From Sinorhizobium chiapasense (GTDB taxonomy: Bacteria; Pseudomonadota; Alphaproteobacteria; Rhizobiales; Rhizobiaceae): a DNA stretch of 64,000 bases. Below the pieces are notes generated by a model. It made no database searches. It saw nothing but the letters and a program-made list of their open reading frames with translations, and had not been told where the DNA came from. Below, piece by piece: positions 1 through 8,996 of this stretch. Each line of letters starts with the position of its first letter. Positions within the stretch are counted from its first letter, which is position 1. A program made the translations under genes and the position numbers. The stretch lies in assembly GCF_036488675.1 (NCBI RefSeq), contig NZ_CP133148.1:372001-436000 (forward strand), in the 5' to 3' direction.

Positions 1-1402
1 AAACAAGATCTTCGCCGGGCCGCGCGTCAGACGTATCCGCAATGGTCTTCAGTTGACGCAGACGGCGATGGCGGAGGCGCTCGGCATCTCACCCTCCTAC
101 CTGAACCTCATCGAGCGCAATCAGCGGCCGCTGACGGTGCAGCTGCTCCTCAAGCTGTCCTCGGTCTACAAGGTGGACCTCGACGAGCTGCAGGGAGAAA
201 CCGGTAGTGGTCTGGCACACTTGCGCGAGGTCTTCGCCGATCCGCTCCTGGCCGGCGAACTGCCCGGCGACCAGGAACTGATCGAAATCGCCGAAGCGGC
301 GCCCAACGCCTCCGGCGGCATCGTCAAGCTCTACCGCGCCTATCGCGAGCAGGCGTCACGCCTGAAGGATCTCGCCGATCTCCTGGCGGGACAGGGGCAC
401 ATGGCGGCGCTTTCGGGCACCCGGCTGCCGATCGATGAGATGCGCGAGGCGTTCGAGGCGCGGCCCAATCATTTCGCGCGGATCGAGGAGGCAATGGAGG
501 CGTTTCATGCCGCGCTTTCGCCCGGAGACGATCTCACGGGAGCGCTGAAGGGCTGGCTCAAGAAGGAGCATGGCCTCGTCGTCAGAACGCTGCCGGTGCA
601 CGCCATGCCGAACCTGCGCCGCCGGTTCGACCGGCACTCGATGCGGCTCTTTATATCCGAACGCCTGTCACCTTTCGACCAGACGCGGGAAATCGCCATG
701 GAAGTGGCGTCGATCGCCTGCCACGAGGCGATCGACGCCGAGCTGGAGCAATTCCGCTTCTCGACCGCCGAGGCGCGCCGCATCGGTCGCTTCGAACTCG
801 CGCGCTATGCCGCCCATGCCTTGATGATGCCCTATCAAGCGTTTCTAGCCGCGGCGCAGCGCGCGAAATACGACATCGATATCTTGCGATCCCGCTTTCA
901 GGTGTCCTTCGAACAGGCGGCCAATCGACTGACGATGTTGCAGCGCCCCGGCGCCGCGGGCATCCCGTTTTTCCTTATGGAGATCGATAATGCCGGCCAT
1001 CGGCTGCGCCGTGCGGGCGCGCTTGGCTTTCCTGGTGCGCGTTTCGGCGGCGCCTGTCCGAAGCTCAATATCCATGCCGCCTTCGCCGTGCCCGGGCAGG
1101 TTCTCGTCGACCGCGTCGAAATGCCGGAGGGCAGCGAATTCCTTGTCGTTTCGCGGACGCTCGACGGACCGCAAGCGGGCTTCCAGGAGCGGGTGAGGCG
1201 CACGGCACTGCTTATCGGCTGCGATGCCGGCTTCGCGGAGGAAGTCGTCTACGGTGCGTCGAGAATGCCGGCAGTCCCTGTTGGCGCAGCCTGCCGCCTC
1301 TGCGAGCGGCAAGGCTGTCTGGCGCGCGCAGAACCACCTGTCACCCGCCCGCTTGGCCTGGACGAGATGGCGACGGGCCTCAGCGTTTTCGACTTTCAAT
1401 AG
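1..1402 (+). CDS. XRE-family regulator with IrrE-like and DUF2083 domains (5' partial)
   Basis: Transcription factor of the short-chain fatty acyl regulator type. The frame is open to the left edge, and residues encoded before the first in-window start (KIFAGPRVRRIRNGLQL) already belong to the helix-turn-helix, so the true start lies outside the window. The HTH is followed by SPSYLNLIERNQRPL, typical of HTH_3 proteins. The middle carries an IrrE/DUF955-like segment with CHEAID in place of a full HExxH motif. The C-terminus has a Cys pair motif (CRLCERQGC) as in DUF2083 proteins. Relatives of this family control acetate/propionate or other acyl-CoA metabolism; that role here is inference. It is followed, convergently, by the desaturase gene four bases away. 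Confidence 0.85.
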   Translation, partial: NKIFAGPRVRRIRNGLQLTQTAMAEALGISPSYLNLIERNQRPLTVQLLLKLSSVYKVDLDELQGETGSGLAHLREVFADPLLAGELPGDQELIEIAEAAPNASGGIVKLYRAYREQASRLKDLADLLAGQGHMAALSGTRLPIDEMREAFEARPNHFARIEEAMEAFHAALSPGDDLTGALKGWLKKEHGLVVRTLPVHAMPNLRRRFDRHSMRLFISERLSPFDQTREIAMEVASIACHEAIDAELEQFRFSTAEARRIGRFELARYAAHALMMPYQAFLAAAQRAKYDIDILRSRFQVSFEQAANRLTMLQRPGAAGIPFFLMEIDNAGHRLRRAGALGFPGARFGGACPKLNIHAAFAVPGQVLVDRVEMPEGSEFLVVSRTLDGPQAGFQERVRRTALLIGCDAGFAEEVVYGASRMPAVPVGAACRLCERQGCLARAEPPVTRPLGLDEMATGLSVFDFQ

Positions 1403-1406
1403 CCGG

Positions 1407-2360
1407 TCAGTAACTCGCCGGATGCTGATTGGGCAACAGCGGTGCCCCGGGCGCGAAGCATTCCGCGGCGAGGCCGGTGGTATAGCCACGTGTAATGTGG
1501 GCCTTCGCCGCATAGGTCTTGTTTCGCATCAGGATAGCGTGCAGATCCGGCAGATTGTAGTAGGGCACGCCGGGATAGAGGTGGTGCTCGAGGTGGTAGT
1601 TGATGTTGTGGGGGGCGAAGAAAAGCTTCTCCCAGGCATGCGGATAGACGGTGCGTGAGCTCGTCAGTTCGTCGCCGTAATCCATGCTGCCAAAATGTTC
1701 GGCGACGCTGCGCACGTAAAGAAACAGGCAGAAAAAGGTGAAGAAGGGCACGAGCCAGTAGAGCACGAATTCGCGCCAGATGCCGAGGATCGTGAAAACG
1801 ACCGCTGCCGAAAGGTAGAAGCCAAGCCTTAGCGCCTTGTAGGCCGGTGTCGAGCGATCCGTCGTCGAGATCCTCTTGGCCATGTGAATAAGGTCGCGGA
1901 TCGAATTCACCGCGACGAGGTAGCCGAGCAGTTGCGCAATACCGCGTGCCAGTTTCTGCGGGAAGGTAAACTGTGTGAGGTCGCGCTTTGCCACCCAGTC
2001 CGGGTCGTCATCCGTATTGGCGTGCTGGTGGTGGGCAAGGTGGTTCTGGCGATAGCCGTCAACTGTCGCCAGCACCGGCCAGGCCAGCAGAATGTCACTC
2101 ATCCAGTCGCTGAGCTTGCGATCGCGAATGATGCGGTAGTGGGCAGCCTCGTGCACCATGCAGCCCAAGGCGTGCATTCGCCCGGCGATCACAGCGATGG
2201 CGATCACGTAGACGAGGATATTGTCGGTGTATTCGCTGACGGCGATCGCCGCCGCGATGACGGCCCAGTCCGTGGCGATTGCCGTTAGTGATTTTCTCGG
2301 CTGCAGGACCGAAAGGCGCTTCAATTCCCTCGGGTCGATCCTGCGGTTTCGCTCGCTCAT
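1407..2360 (-). CDS. membrane fatty acid desaturase
   Basis: Integral-membrane di-iron fatty acid desaturase of 317 residues. The three histidine boxes are visible: HEAAHY, HLAHHQHAN and HNINYHLEHHLYPGVP. Hydrophobic segments lie between them. Enzymes of this family introduce double bonds into acyl chains of membrane lipids; the acyl substrate cannot be read from the sequence. I start it at the ATG giving MSERNRRIDPREL because the longer open frame upstream lacks family-like sequence. It is convergent with the XRE regulator and divergent from potF. Confidence 0.88.
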   Translation of the reverse strand: MSERNRRIDPRELKRLSVLQPRKSLTAIATDWAVIAAAIAVSEYTDNILVYVIAIAVIAGRMHALGCMVHEAAHYRIIRDRKLSDWMSDILLAWPVLATVDGYRQNHLAHHQHANTDDDPDWVAKRDLTQFTFPQKLARGIAQLLGYLVAVNSIRDLIHMAKRISTTDRSTPAYKALRLGFYLSAAVVFTILGIWREFVLYWLVPFFTFFCLFLYVRSVAEHFGSMDYGDELTSSRTVYPHAWEKLFFAPHNINYHLEHHLYPGVPYYNLPDLHAILMRNKTYAAKAHITRGYTTGLAAECFAPGAPLLPNQHPASY

Positions 2361-2689
2361 AACGTGGTCCGGACGCTGATACACAACCGTCGGCAAACTC
2401 GCACTTCCACTAAGGTTAATCAATCGTAAACGCGGCCCGTGAGTCGGCATGTTTGTACGATGGTTAACGCGTGGCTCGTCCCCGATTGGCACAGTGTTCC
2501 CGAGCCCCATGTCATAAGTGCCCGTTTTCGCTTGCGCTTGCCAAAGTGCATTAGGCACGGGATCGTGCCTGAAACCCGAGCGAAAGCGCTTGAGGTTGGC
2601 GAGAAAGATGCCTAACCTCCCCGTCGGGCCGACTGGGACCGCACGGGTTGGCGGGTCCGGCCGAGAACCGACAATAATGAGGGAACTGA
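2361..2689. other. divergent intergenic region between desaturase and potF
   Basis: About 330 bases hold the promoters of two divergent genes. No confident operator or -35/-10 pair could be picked by eye. The potF ribosome site is GAGGGAACTGA directly before its ATG. Confidence 0.5.
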
Positions 2690-3784
2690 ATGTCCAAAAT
2701 CGTGATCGCAACACTGGCAGCCGCGGCGCTCGCGGGATCGACCATGCTCGCCTCCGCGCAGGAGCGGGTCGTCAATGTCTATAACTGGTCGGATTATATC
2801 GACAGCAGCATTCTCGAGGACTTCACCAAAGAGACCGGCATCAAGGTGGTCTACGACGTCTTCGATTCCAACGAAATCCTGGAGACGAAACTGCTCGCCG
2901 GCGGCTCCGGCTATGACGTCGTGGTGCCGACGGCCTATTTCCTGCAGCGCCAGATCGCGGCCGGCGTGTTCCAGAAGCTCGACAAGTCGAAGCTCCCGAA
3001 CCTGCCGAATATGTGGAACGTTATCATGGAGCGTACGGCGAAGTACGATCCCGGCAACGAATATGCCGTAGACTACATGTGGGGCACGACCGGCATCGGC
3101 TACAATGTCGACAAGATGAAGGAGATCCTGGGCACGGACGAGAAGCCGAACTGGGACGTCATCTTCAAGCCTGAAATAGCCGCGAAATTCAAGGATTGCG
3201 GCATTCATCTCCTCGACTCGCCGACCGATATCGTTCCTTCCGCACTTGCCTATCTGGGCCTCAATCCCGACAGCCACGAGGCGGCCGATCTTGAAAAGGC
3301 GGCCGAGTTGCTGACGAGCATCCGTCCCTATGTGCGCAAGTTCCACTCGTCCGAATACATCAATGCGCTCGCAAACGGCGATATCTGCCTCGCTGTCGGC
3401 TTCTCCGGCGATATCTTCCAGGCGCGGGACCGTGCTGCGGAGGCGAAAGCCGGTGTGACGGTCGATTATTCAATCCCGGCGCAGGGCGCGCAGATGTGGT
3501 TCGACATGCTGGCGCTTCCCGCCGATGCGCCGCATGTTGCCGAAGCGCACGAGTTCATCAACTACATGATGAAACCGGAGGTCATTGCCAAGGCCTCGAA
3601 CTATGTCTTCTACGCCAACGGCAACAAGGCTTCTCAGCAGTTCCTCGACAAGGAAGTCTTGGAAGACACGGCTATCTATCCGTCGGACGAGGTGATGCAG
3701 AAGCTGTTCACCATCACGCCGTTCGAGCCCAAGGAGCAGCGGGTGTTGACCCGGCTCTGGACCAAGGTCGTCACTGGCCAGTAA
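2690..3784 (+). CDS. potF: putrescine/polyamine ABC transporter substrate-binding protein
   Basis: Periplasmic binding protein of the PotD/PotF family, 364 residues, first gene of a potFGHI operon. Residues 1-23 form a Sec signal peptide (hydrophobic ATLAAAALAGSTMLASA, likely cleavage before QERVVNVYNWSDYI). The mature start NVYNWSDYI and the later DYMWGTTGIGYN and YVFYANGNK segments are characteristic of polyamine-binding proteins. It should deliver putrescine or a related polyamine to the PotHI permease in the inner membrane. A GAGGGAA ribosome site precedes the ATG. A rho-independent terminator after the gene probably reduces transcription into the ATPase and permease genes, as is common for binding-protein genes. 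Confidence 0.95.
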   Translation: MSKIVIATLAAAALAGSTMLASAQERVVNVYNWSDYIDSSILEDFTKETGIKVVYDVFDSNEILETKLLAGGSGYDVVVPTAYFLQRQIAAGVFQKLDKSKLPNLPNMWNVIMERTAKYDPGNEYAVDYMWGTTGIGYNVDKMKEILGTDEKPNWDVIFKPEIAAKFKDCGIHLLDSPTDIVPSALAYLGLNPDSHEAADLEKAAELLTSIRPYVRKFHSSEYINALANGDICLAVGFSGDIFQARDRAAEAKAGVTVDYSIPAQGAQMWFDMLALPADAPHVAEAHEFINYMMKPEVIAKASNYVFYANGNKASQQFLDKEVLEDTAIYPSDEVMQKLFTITPFEPKEQRVLTRLWTKVVTGQ

Positions 3785-3796
3785 GAGCGGAAACGA

Positions 3797-3829
3797 ATTG
3801 CCCGGCCCCAAGATCCGGGCAATTTTTTT
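3797..3829 (+). terminator. rho-independent terminator after potF
   Basis: A perfect 9-bp stem (ATTGCCCGG / CCGGGCAAT) with a nine-base loop is followed by a run of T. It lies 13 bases after the potF stop and probably attenuates the operon, so that binding protein is made in excess over PotGHI. Confidence 0.9.
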
Positions 3830-3911
3830 GGAGCGGGACGAGGAAGGACGAGTTGTTGTTCGCCCGTCTTCCGCTCGGCGTAAGATTGCAGTGGGCGCCT
3901 GCCGCGTGTTT

Positions 3912-4005
3912 CCTTAGATCGAGCCCGATATAAGGATGAAAGCATGCAGCAATTCAAAGTGCTACAGCGTCCTTTGCGCGTCTGGTAAGGCGCGCGGCGC
4001 TGTAG
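3912..4005. repeat. rhizobial palindromic intergenic element, copy 1
   Basis: Contains GCATGCAGCAATTCAAAGTG followed by CTACAGCG ... CGCTGTAG, an inverted repeat enclosing a second small hairpin. A clearly related sequence is found at about 17332-17430 in this window. This type of mosaic palindromic unit is common between genes in Sinorhizobium. It sits inside the potFGHI operon between the terminator and potG. Confidence 0.75.
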
Positions 4006-4046
4006 GTCAGGACTGTGCGCCCATCGGCTGTGTCATTCGGGGATAG

Positions 4047-5192
4047 ATGATGAAGTCTCTAGGCAGTATCCGGCGGTCCTTCGCCCCATGGGCGGATCCG
4101 GCCTCCAAACCATTCATTTCCTTCAAGAACGTAACCAAGAAGTTCGGAGACTTCACCGCCGTCGACGACCTTTCGCTGAACATTTACACCCGGGAGTTCT
4201 TCGCCCTTCTGGGTGCCTCGGGCTGCGGAAAATCGACGTTGCTGCGCATGCTTGCCGGTTTCGAGCAGCCGACGTCGGGCGAGATCATTCTCGACGGCCA
4301 GAATCTCGCGGGCATTCCGCCGTATCGGCGACCGGTCAACATGATGTTCCAGTCCTACGCGCTATTTCCTCATATGACCGTCGAAAGCAACATCGCCTTC
4401 GGTCTGAAGCAGGACGGCATGCCGAAGCCGGACATTGCCGAGCGCGTTGCGCAGATGCTGAAGCTCGTCAAGCTCGAGAAATTCGCCAAGCGCAAGCCGC
4501 ACCAGCTTTCCGGCGGCCAGCGCCAGCGCGTGGCGCTCGCCCGCTCGCTTGCCAAGCGCCCGAAGGTGCTGTTGCTCGACGAGCCGCTGGGCGCCCTCGA
4601 CAAGAAGCTGCGCGAGGAAACCCAATTCGAGCTGATGGACCTGCAGCAGGAACTAGGCCTGACCTTCGTCATCGTCACGCATGACCAGGAAGAGGCCATG
4701 ACCATGGCCGACCGCATCGCCGTCATGAGCCACGGCAAGGTCATTCAGGTGGCGACGCCGGCGGAAATCTATGAAGCGCCGAATTCGCGCTTCGTCGCGG
4801 ACTTCATCGGCGACGTGAACATTTTCGACGGCACGGTTGCCGCTGCGGAAGAGGGCAGGGTTCGCGTCGAGACGGCGGGCGGCGTTCCGATCCGGATGGC
4901 CTCGTCGGCGAAGCTGTCGACGGGAGCCAGGGCTGCCGTTGCGGTTCGGCCGGAAAAGATCCGGGTCACCCGGCAGGCGCCTGCCCACGCGCCGCTCAAC
5001 GCAGCCGAAGGTGAGATCTGGGACATCGGCTATCTGGGCGACATGACCGTCTTCCACATTCGTCTGAAGGACGGCAAGGTCATCAAGGCATCGTCGCTGA
5101 ATGCCGTGCGCGCCGTCGAGGATCCGCTTGGCTATGACCAGCAGGTGTGGATCTCGTTCAGCGAAGACGCGGGCGTGGTGTTGAAGGATTGA
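4047..5192 (+). CDS. potG: polyamine ABC transporter ATP-binding protein
   Basis: Cytoplasmic ATPase (381 residues) that energises polyamine import. Visible motifs: Walker A GASGCGKST at 56-64, Q-loop Gln 102, signature LSGGQ at 154-158, Walker B VLLLDEP at 174-180, switch His in IVTHDQEE at about 212. The C-terminal 130 residues form the TOBE-type regulatory domain of the PotA/PotG/MalK class. The gene is followed after four bases by potH, consistent with translational coupling. Confidence 0.95.
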   Translation: MMKSLGSIRRSFAPWADPASKPFISFKNVTKKFGDFTAVDDLSLNIYTREFFALLGASGCGKSTLLRMLAGFEQPTSGEIILDGQNLAGIPPYRRPVNMMFQSYALFPHMTVESNIAFGLKQDGMPKPDIAERVAQMLKLVKLEKFAKRKPHQLSGGQRQRVALARSLAKRPKVLLLDEPLGALDKKLREETQFELMDLQQELGLTFVIVTHDQEEAMTMADRIAVMSHGKVIQVATPAEIYEAPNSRFVADFIGDVNIFDGTVAAAEEGRVRVETAGGVPIRMASSAKLSTGARAAVAVRPEKIRVTRQAPAHAPLNAAEGEIWDIGYLGDMTVFHIRLKDGKVIKASSLNAVRAVEDPLGYDQQVWISFSEDAGVVLKD

Positions 5193-5196
5193 AGCC

Positions 5197-6108
5197 ATGG
5201 CAAAAATTGCGTCAGCCTTCGTCAGCCGTCTGGTCATCATCGTTCCCTATGCCTGGCTGCTCTTTTTCTTTCTCATTCCCTTTTTCATCGTCTTCCGCAT
5301 CTCGCTTTCGCAGACGGCAGTTGCCATGCCGCCCTATACGCCGGTCTTCGATCTGGCCGACGGCCTTTCGGGCATCCTCGAAGGAATGCGCGAGTTCTCC
5401 CTCGACAACTATGTCTGGTTGACCGAGGACGTACTCTATTTCAACGCCTATATTTCGAGCCTCATCATCGCCGCCGTTTCCACTTTCCTGACGCTTTTGA
5501 TCGGCTATCCGATCGCCTACGGAATGGCGCAGGCGCCGCGTTCCGTCCGTCCGACACTGTTGATGCTCGTGATCCTGCCCTTCTGGACGAGCTTCCTGAT
5601 CCGGGTCTACGCCTGGATCGCGATCCTGAAACCGGAAGGTCTGCTCAATCAGTTCCTGATTACCATTGGCGTCATCGATCAACCGCTCATCATCCTCAAC
5701 ACCAACTGGGCGATCTACATCGGCATCGTCTACTCCTATCTCCCCTTCATGGTGCTGCCGATTTATTCGGCACTCGAGAAGATGGATCAGACGCTGACGG
5801 AGGCGGCTCAGGACCTCGGCTGTACGCCGATCACCGCCTTCTGGCGGGTGACGTTCCCGCTGTCGCTTGCGGGCGTCGTGGCCGGCTGCCTGCTGGTCTT
5901 CATTCCGGCGGTCGGCGAGTTCGTCATCCCGGACCTGCTTGGTGGATCGGAAACTCTCATGATCGGCAAGACCCTTTGGAACGAATTCAATGCCAACCGC
6001 GACTGGCCCGTTTCCTCGGCGGTCGCCACGCTCCTCCTGCTTATCCTGGTTCTCCCGATCGTCTATTTCCAGAATGTGCAGGCAAAAGCCGACAGCGAGG
6101 GGAGATAG
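5197..6108 (+). CDS. potH: polyamine ABC transporter permease, subunit 1
   Basis: Inner-membrane permease of 303 residues with about six hydrophobic segments. The EAA loop that contacts the ATPase is visible as LTEAAQDLGCTPITAFWRVT followed by a Pro. It forms the heterodimeric channel with PotI. Start ATG lies four bases past the potG stop; potI begins three bases after its own stop. Confidence 0.94.
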   Translation: MAKIASAFVSRLVIIVPYAWLLFFFLIPFFIVFRISLSQTAVAMPPYTPVFDLADGLSGILEGMREFSLDNYVWLTEDVLYFNAYISSLIIAAVSTFLTLLIGYPIAYGMAQAPRSVRPTLLMLVILPFWTSFLIRVYAWIAILKPEGLLNQFLITIGVIDQPLIILNTNWAIYIGIVYSYLPFMVLPIYSALEKMDQTLTEAAQDLGCTPITAFWRVTFPLSLAGVVAGCLLVFIPAVGEFVIPDLLGGSETLMIGKTLWNEFNANRDWPVSSAVATLLLLILVLPIVYFQNVQAKADSEGR

Positions 6109-6111
6109 ACG

Positions 6112-6933
6112 ATGGAAAAGTGGTCGCGCTTCAACATCGTCTCCATCGTCCTCGGCTTCGGCTTCCTTTACCTGCCGATCGTGCTTCTGGTGATTTTCTC
6201 GTTCAACGAGTCCAAGCTCGTCACCGTCTGGGCCGGCTTTTCGACGCGATGGTACGGCCAGCTCTGGCACAACCAGGCCCTGCTTGATGCTGCCTGGGTG
6301 ACCATTCGCGTCGCGCTGCTGTCGGCGACTGTCGCGACGGTGCTTGGAACGCTGGCGGCGATCGCGCTCGTGCGCTACACCCGCTTTCGCGGCCGGGTGC
6401 TGTTCTCTGGCATGGTCTACGCGCCGCTGGTGATGCCGGAGGTGATCACCGGCCTGTCACTGTTGCTGCTGTTCGTCGCCATTGGGTTCGATCGCGGCTT
6501 CTGGACGATCACGCTCGCCCATATCACTTTCACCATGTGCTTTGTCGCCGTGGTGGTTCAGTCGCGTCTCTTGAGCTTCGACCAGTCGATCGAGGAGGCG
6601 GCGCTCGATCTCGGCGCGACGCCGGTCAGGACGTTCTTCGAAATCACGCTGCCGGTGATTGCGCCAGCGGTCTTTTCCGGCTGGGTGCTTGCCTTCACCC
6701 TGTCGCTCGACGATCTGGTGATTTCGAGCTTCACGACGGGGCCGGGTGCCACCACCCTGCCCATGAAGATCTATAGCCAGGTGCGCCTCGGGGTGACGCC
6801 GGAAATCAACGCGATCTGCACGATCCTGATCGGCGTCGTCGCGTTCGGGGTGCTCGTCGCCTCGATCGTGACGAAGCGTCGGGAGGTGCAGCGGGAGAGG
6901 GACGAGCGCGCTGCATTTGCCGTGGTAGGCTGA
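6112..6933 (+). CDS. potI: polyamine ABC transporter permease, subunit 2
   Basis: Second permease subunit (273 residues), several transmembrane helices, EAA loop visible as IEEAALDLGATPVRTFFEIT. The N-terminal segment FLYLPIVLLVIFSFNESK is typical of PotC/PotI. It is the last gene of the operon. A possible hairpin (GCGGGAT ... ATCCCGC, 6943-6968) follows, without a T run, between it and the convergent AsmA-like gene. Confidence 0.94.
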   Translation: MEKWSRFNIVSIVLGFGFLYLPIVLLVIFSFNESKLVTVWAGFSTRWYGQLWHNQALLDAAWVTIRVALLSATVATVLGTLAAIALVRYTRFRGRVLFSGMVYAPLVMPEVITGLSLLLLFVAIGFDRGFWTITLAHITFTMCFVAVVVQSRLLSFDQSIEEAALDLGATPVRTFFEITLPVIAPAVFSGWVLAFTLSLDDLVISSFTTGPGATTLPMKIYSQVRLGVTPEINAICTILIGVVAFGVLVASIVTKRREVQRERDERAAFAVVG

Positions 6934-6999
6934 CCGCCCGAAGCGGGATGAGGAAAAATGTATCCCGCCCTACATCGCCCGAGCGTCTATCAGACGCAC

Positions 7000-8823
7000 C
7001 TATTGCGGCTCAACGAGGACGGAGAGCGGCGAGATGACCGCATTCGGCCAGGACCCACCGACGAAGAAGCGCAGCGGTTGGTTGATCGTCTCCGTGTTTT
7101 CCAGCATTCCGGCAAGCGCGAGGCTTCCCGTGCGGTTAGGGATGACGCCGGTAACTGACAAGCTACCTGACGGTCCGGCAAAATTCGCTCGGTTCAGCCG
7201 GGCCACGCCGCCGCCGAAGGTGGCGTCAATCTCGGCCGCCTGGAAGTCGAACACCCCGGCACTCGCCTGCGAGAGAGAAAAGAATTCCCCCCTTCGGATG
7301 AGATCGATGAAGGCATTCGCATCGAATCCGGCGAGGCTGCCATTTGCCAGCGAGAAAGTCAGGCTGCCCGAAAGATCGGCAGCGCTGGTCGCCCAGACGG
7401 CTTGGTCCGTCGCAAGGTCGAGAGTGAGCGTGCCCCTGCCGCTCGGCGTCGGGCCCTTCAGACCGAAACTGTTAAGTACGGCGGCGAAGTCGGCATCCTT
7501 GAGGCTCATCTGCAGCCTACCGCCATGTTCCAACCCCTTGTCCGAGAGCACCAGGCGGCCGCTGAGAACACCGTTTGCGTAGGTACTGTCGCCGATGTCG
7601 AGCGATGCCCGGTTGCGATTGATGATGACACCGGCCGCTACGTCGGTGAGACGCAGCGGACCGACGAGTACTTCCTGCGATGAAAGCCGCACATCTGCGC
7701 GCCAAGCGCCGGTCAGGTTCTCCGCCACCCGCCATTGTGGGGCGCTTGCGTCCGCTGGCTTCGCAGTCGGGAGACTGAGGCCGTTGAGATCGATGCTGTC
7801 GAAGGCGAGCGTTCCCTCGATACGCGGCGTGTCGCCGGCCGGGAAGGCGACGTCCAGGACGCCGGTCGCGGTGGCGCCACCCATCGCAAGTTGCAACTCA
7901 TCGAGCTTGAGCGTCGTTTCGCCGGTCGCCACCATGGCATCGATGCTGAAGGCACCTGCGGGAAGCACTGCCGACGAACCGCCCCGATACCAGGCAAGAA
8001 GCGCTGACAGCGAGGGGGCGGATGCCTGCAGATGGCCGGAGGCAAAGGGATACATAGAAAGATTGCCGATACCTTCGAAGGAGAAGGTCAAAGGGGTGGA
8101 GGTCAGCGAGGTCCTGAGCGACGCATTGCCGCCGGCAAAGAGGGCCAGCGGTTGGTCGCAGATCAACGCCCAGTCAATAGCCTCGCCGCCGATGGTCGTC
8201 GAAAGCTGTGCGCTGATGCGCTCGGCAAAGGACGGCCATTTGACAGTTCCGGAAATGGCCGGAACGTCGATGTTCAGGCCACCGCCGGCCATTTGGTCGA
8301 GGATCCGCACCCGCCCGTTTTCGATCGTTATGTCGCCGAAGGGTGTATCCTCACCGGTCGTCGTCTCGGTGAGGCTCAGCCAGTGCGGCCGTTTCCAGTT
8401 GACCGTTCCGTCGGCGGCGCGCTCGATGGTGACGACCGGATCGACGAATCGGATATCGTCCAGCACCGGATCGCCGCGAAGGGCTGCGAGCAAGCTGAAG
8501 GATGCGGTGATGCGGCCGACATGGGCAAGCAGGCGCGGGTTTGGCTCGTTCGATTCGATGGTTGCGGAGGGTAGAGTAATTTCAGGCTCCGGCCAGAACC
8601 GGACCTCGGGTTCGCCGCCAATCCTGCTTTTACCGCCCGACCAGGCATCGAGCATCCGTTCCATCGTCGCGCGGGCATCCGTCGTCGAAATGACCAGCGG
8701 CAGCGCGGCGTTGTAGGCGACGGCGAGGCCGACGCCGACCGCGGCGGACCAGACGAGGTGGCGCCGGCCGATCCGCGACCAGAGGCCGGAACTGCGCAAT
8801 ATCTGCAGGATTTGTCTCGTCAT
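7000..8823 (-). CDS. AsmA-family protein
   Basis: 607-residue protein with one N-terminal membrane anchor (about residues 26-47, [23 protein letters not shown]) and a large predicted periplasmic, beta-rich body. The stretch [18 protein letters not shown] and the repeated [10 protein letters not shown] / [11 protein letters not shown] style are characteristic of AsmA proteins, which are involved in outer-membrane assembly and lipid transport across the periplasm. It is divergent from the acetoacetyl-CoA synthetase gene. The role in this organism is inferred from the family only. Confidence 0.82.
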   Translation of the reverse strand: MTRQILQILRSSGLWSRIGRRHLVWSAAVGVGLAVAYNAALPLVISTTDARATMERMLDAWSGGKSRIGGEPEVRFWPEPEITLPSATIESNEPNPRLLAHVGRITASFSLLAALRGDPVLDDIRFVDPVVTIERAADGTVNWKRPHWLSLTETTTGEDTPFGDITIENGRVRILDQMAGGGLNIDVPAISGTVKWPSFAERISAQLSTTIGGEAIDWALICDQPLALFAGGNASLRTSLTSTPLTFSFEGIGNLSMYPFASGHLQASAPSLSALLAWYRGGSSAVLPAGAFSIDAMVATGETTLKLDELQLAMGGATATGVLDVAFPAGDTPRIEGTLAFDSIDLNGLSLPTAKPADASAPQWRVAENLTGAWRADVRLSSQEVLVGPLRLTDVAAGVIINRNRASLDIGDSTYANGVLSGRLVLSDKGLEHGGRLQMSLKDADFAAVLNSFGLKGPTPSGRGTLTLDLATDQAVWATSAADLSGSLTFSLANGSLAGFDANAFIDLIRRGEFFSLSQASAGVFDFQAAEIDATFGGGVARLNRANFAGPSGSLSVTGVIPNRTGSLALAGMLENTETINQPLRFFVGGSWPNAVISPLSVLVEPQ

Positions 8824-8996
8824 TTCGGTTGGGTTGCCGTTGCCTCTCGGGTCAAGCCGTCTGGATAGGCCTTCGGCCTGGAGAAAGCAAATCCGACTGG
8901 CATGGAAATGTCGTCATCGCGATGCCGAACCTGGCGCGTGCTGTTTATTTTGCGTTGCAGCATGGTATAGAAACACGCAGAGGAGTGGAGGAGAGC

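Noticed and set aside
6943..6968. Terminator after potI
   Set aside because: A 7-bp stem is present but the loop is long and no T run follows, so it is only mentioned under potI.
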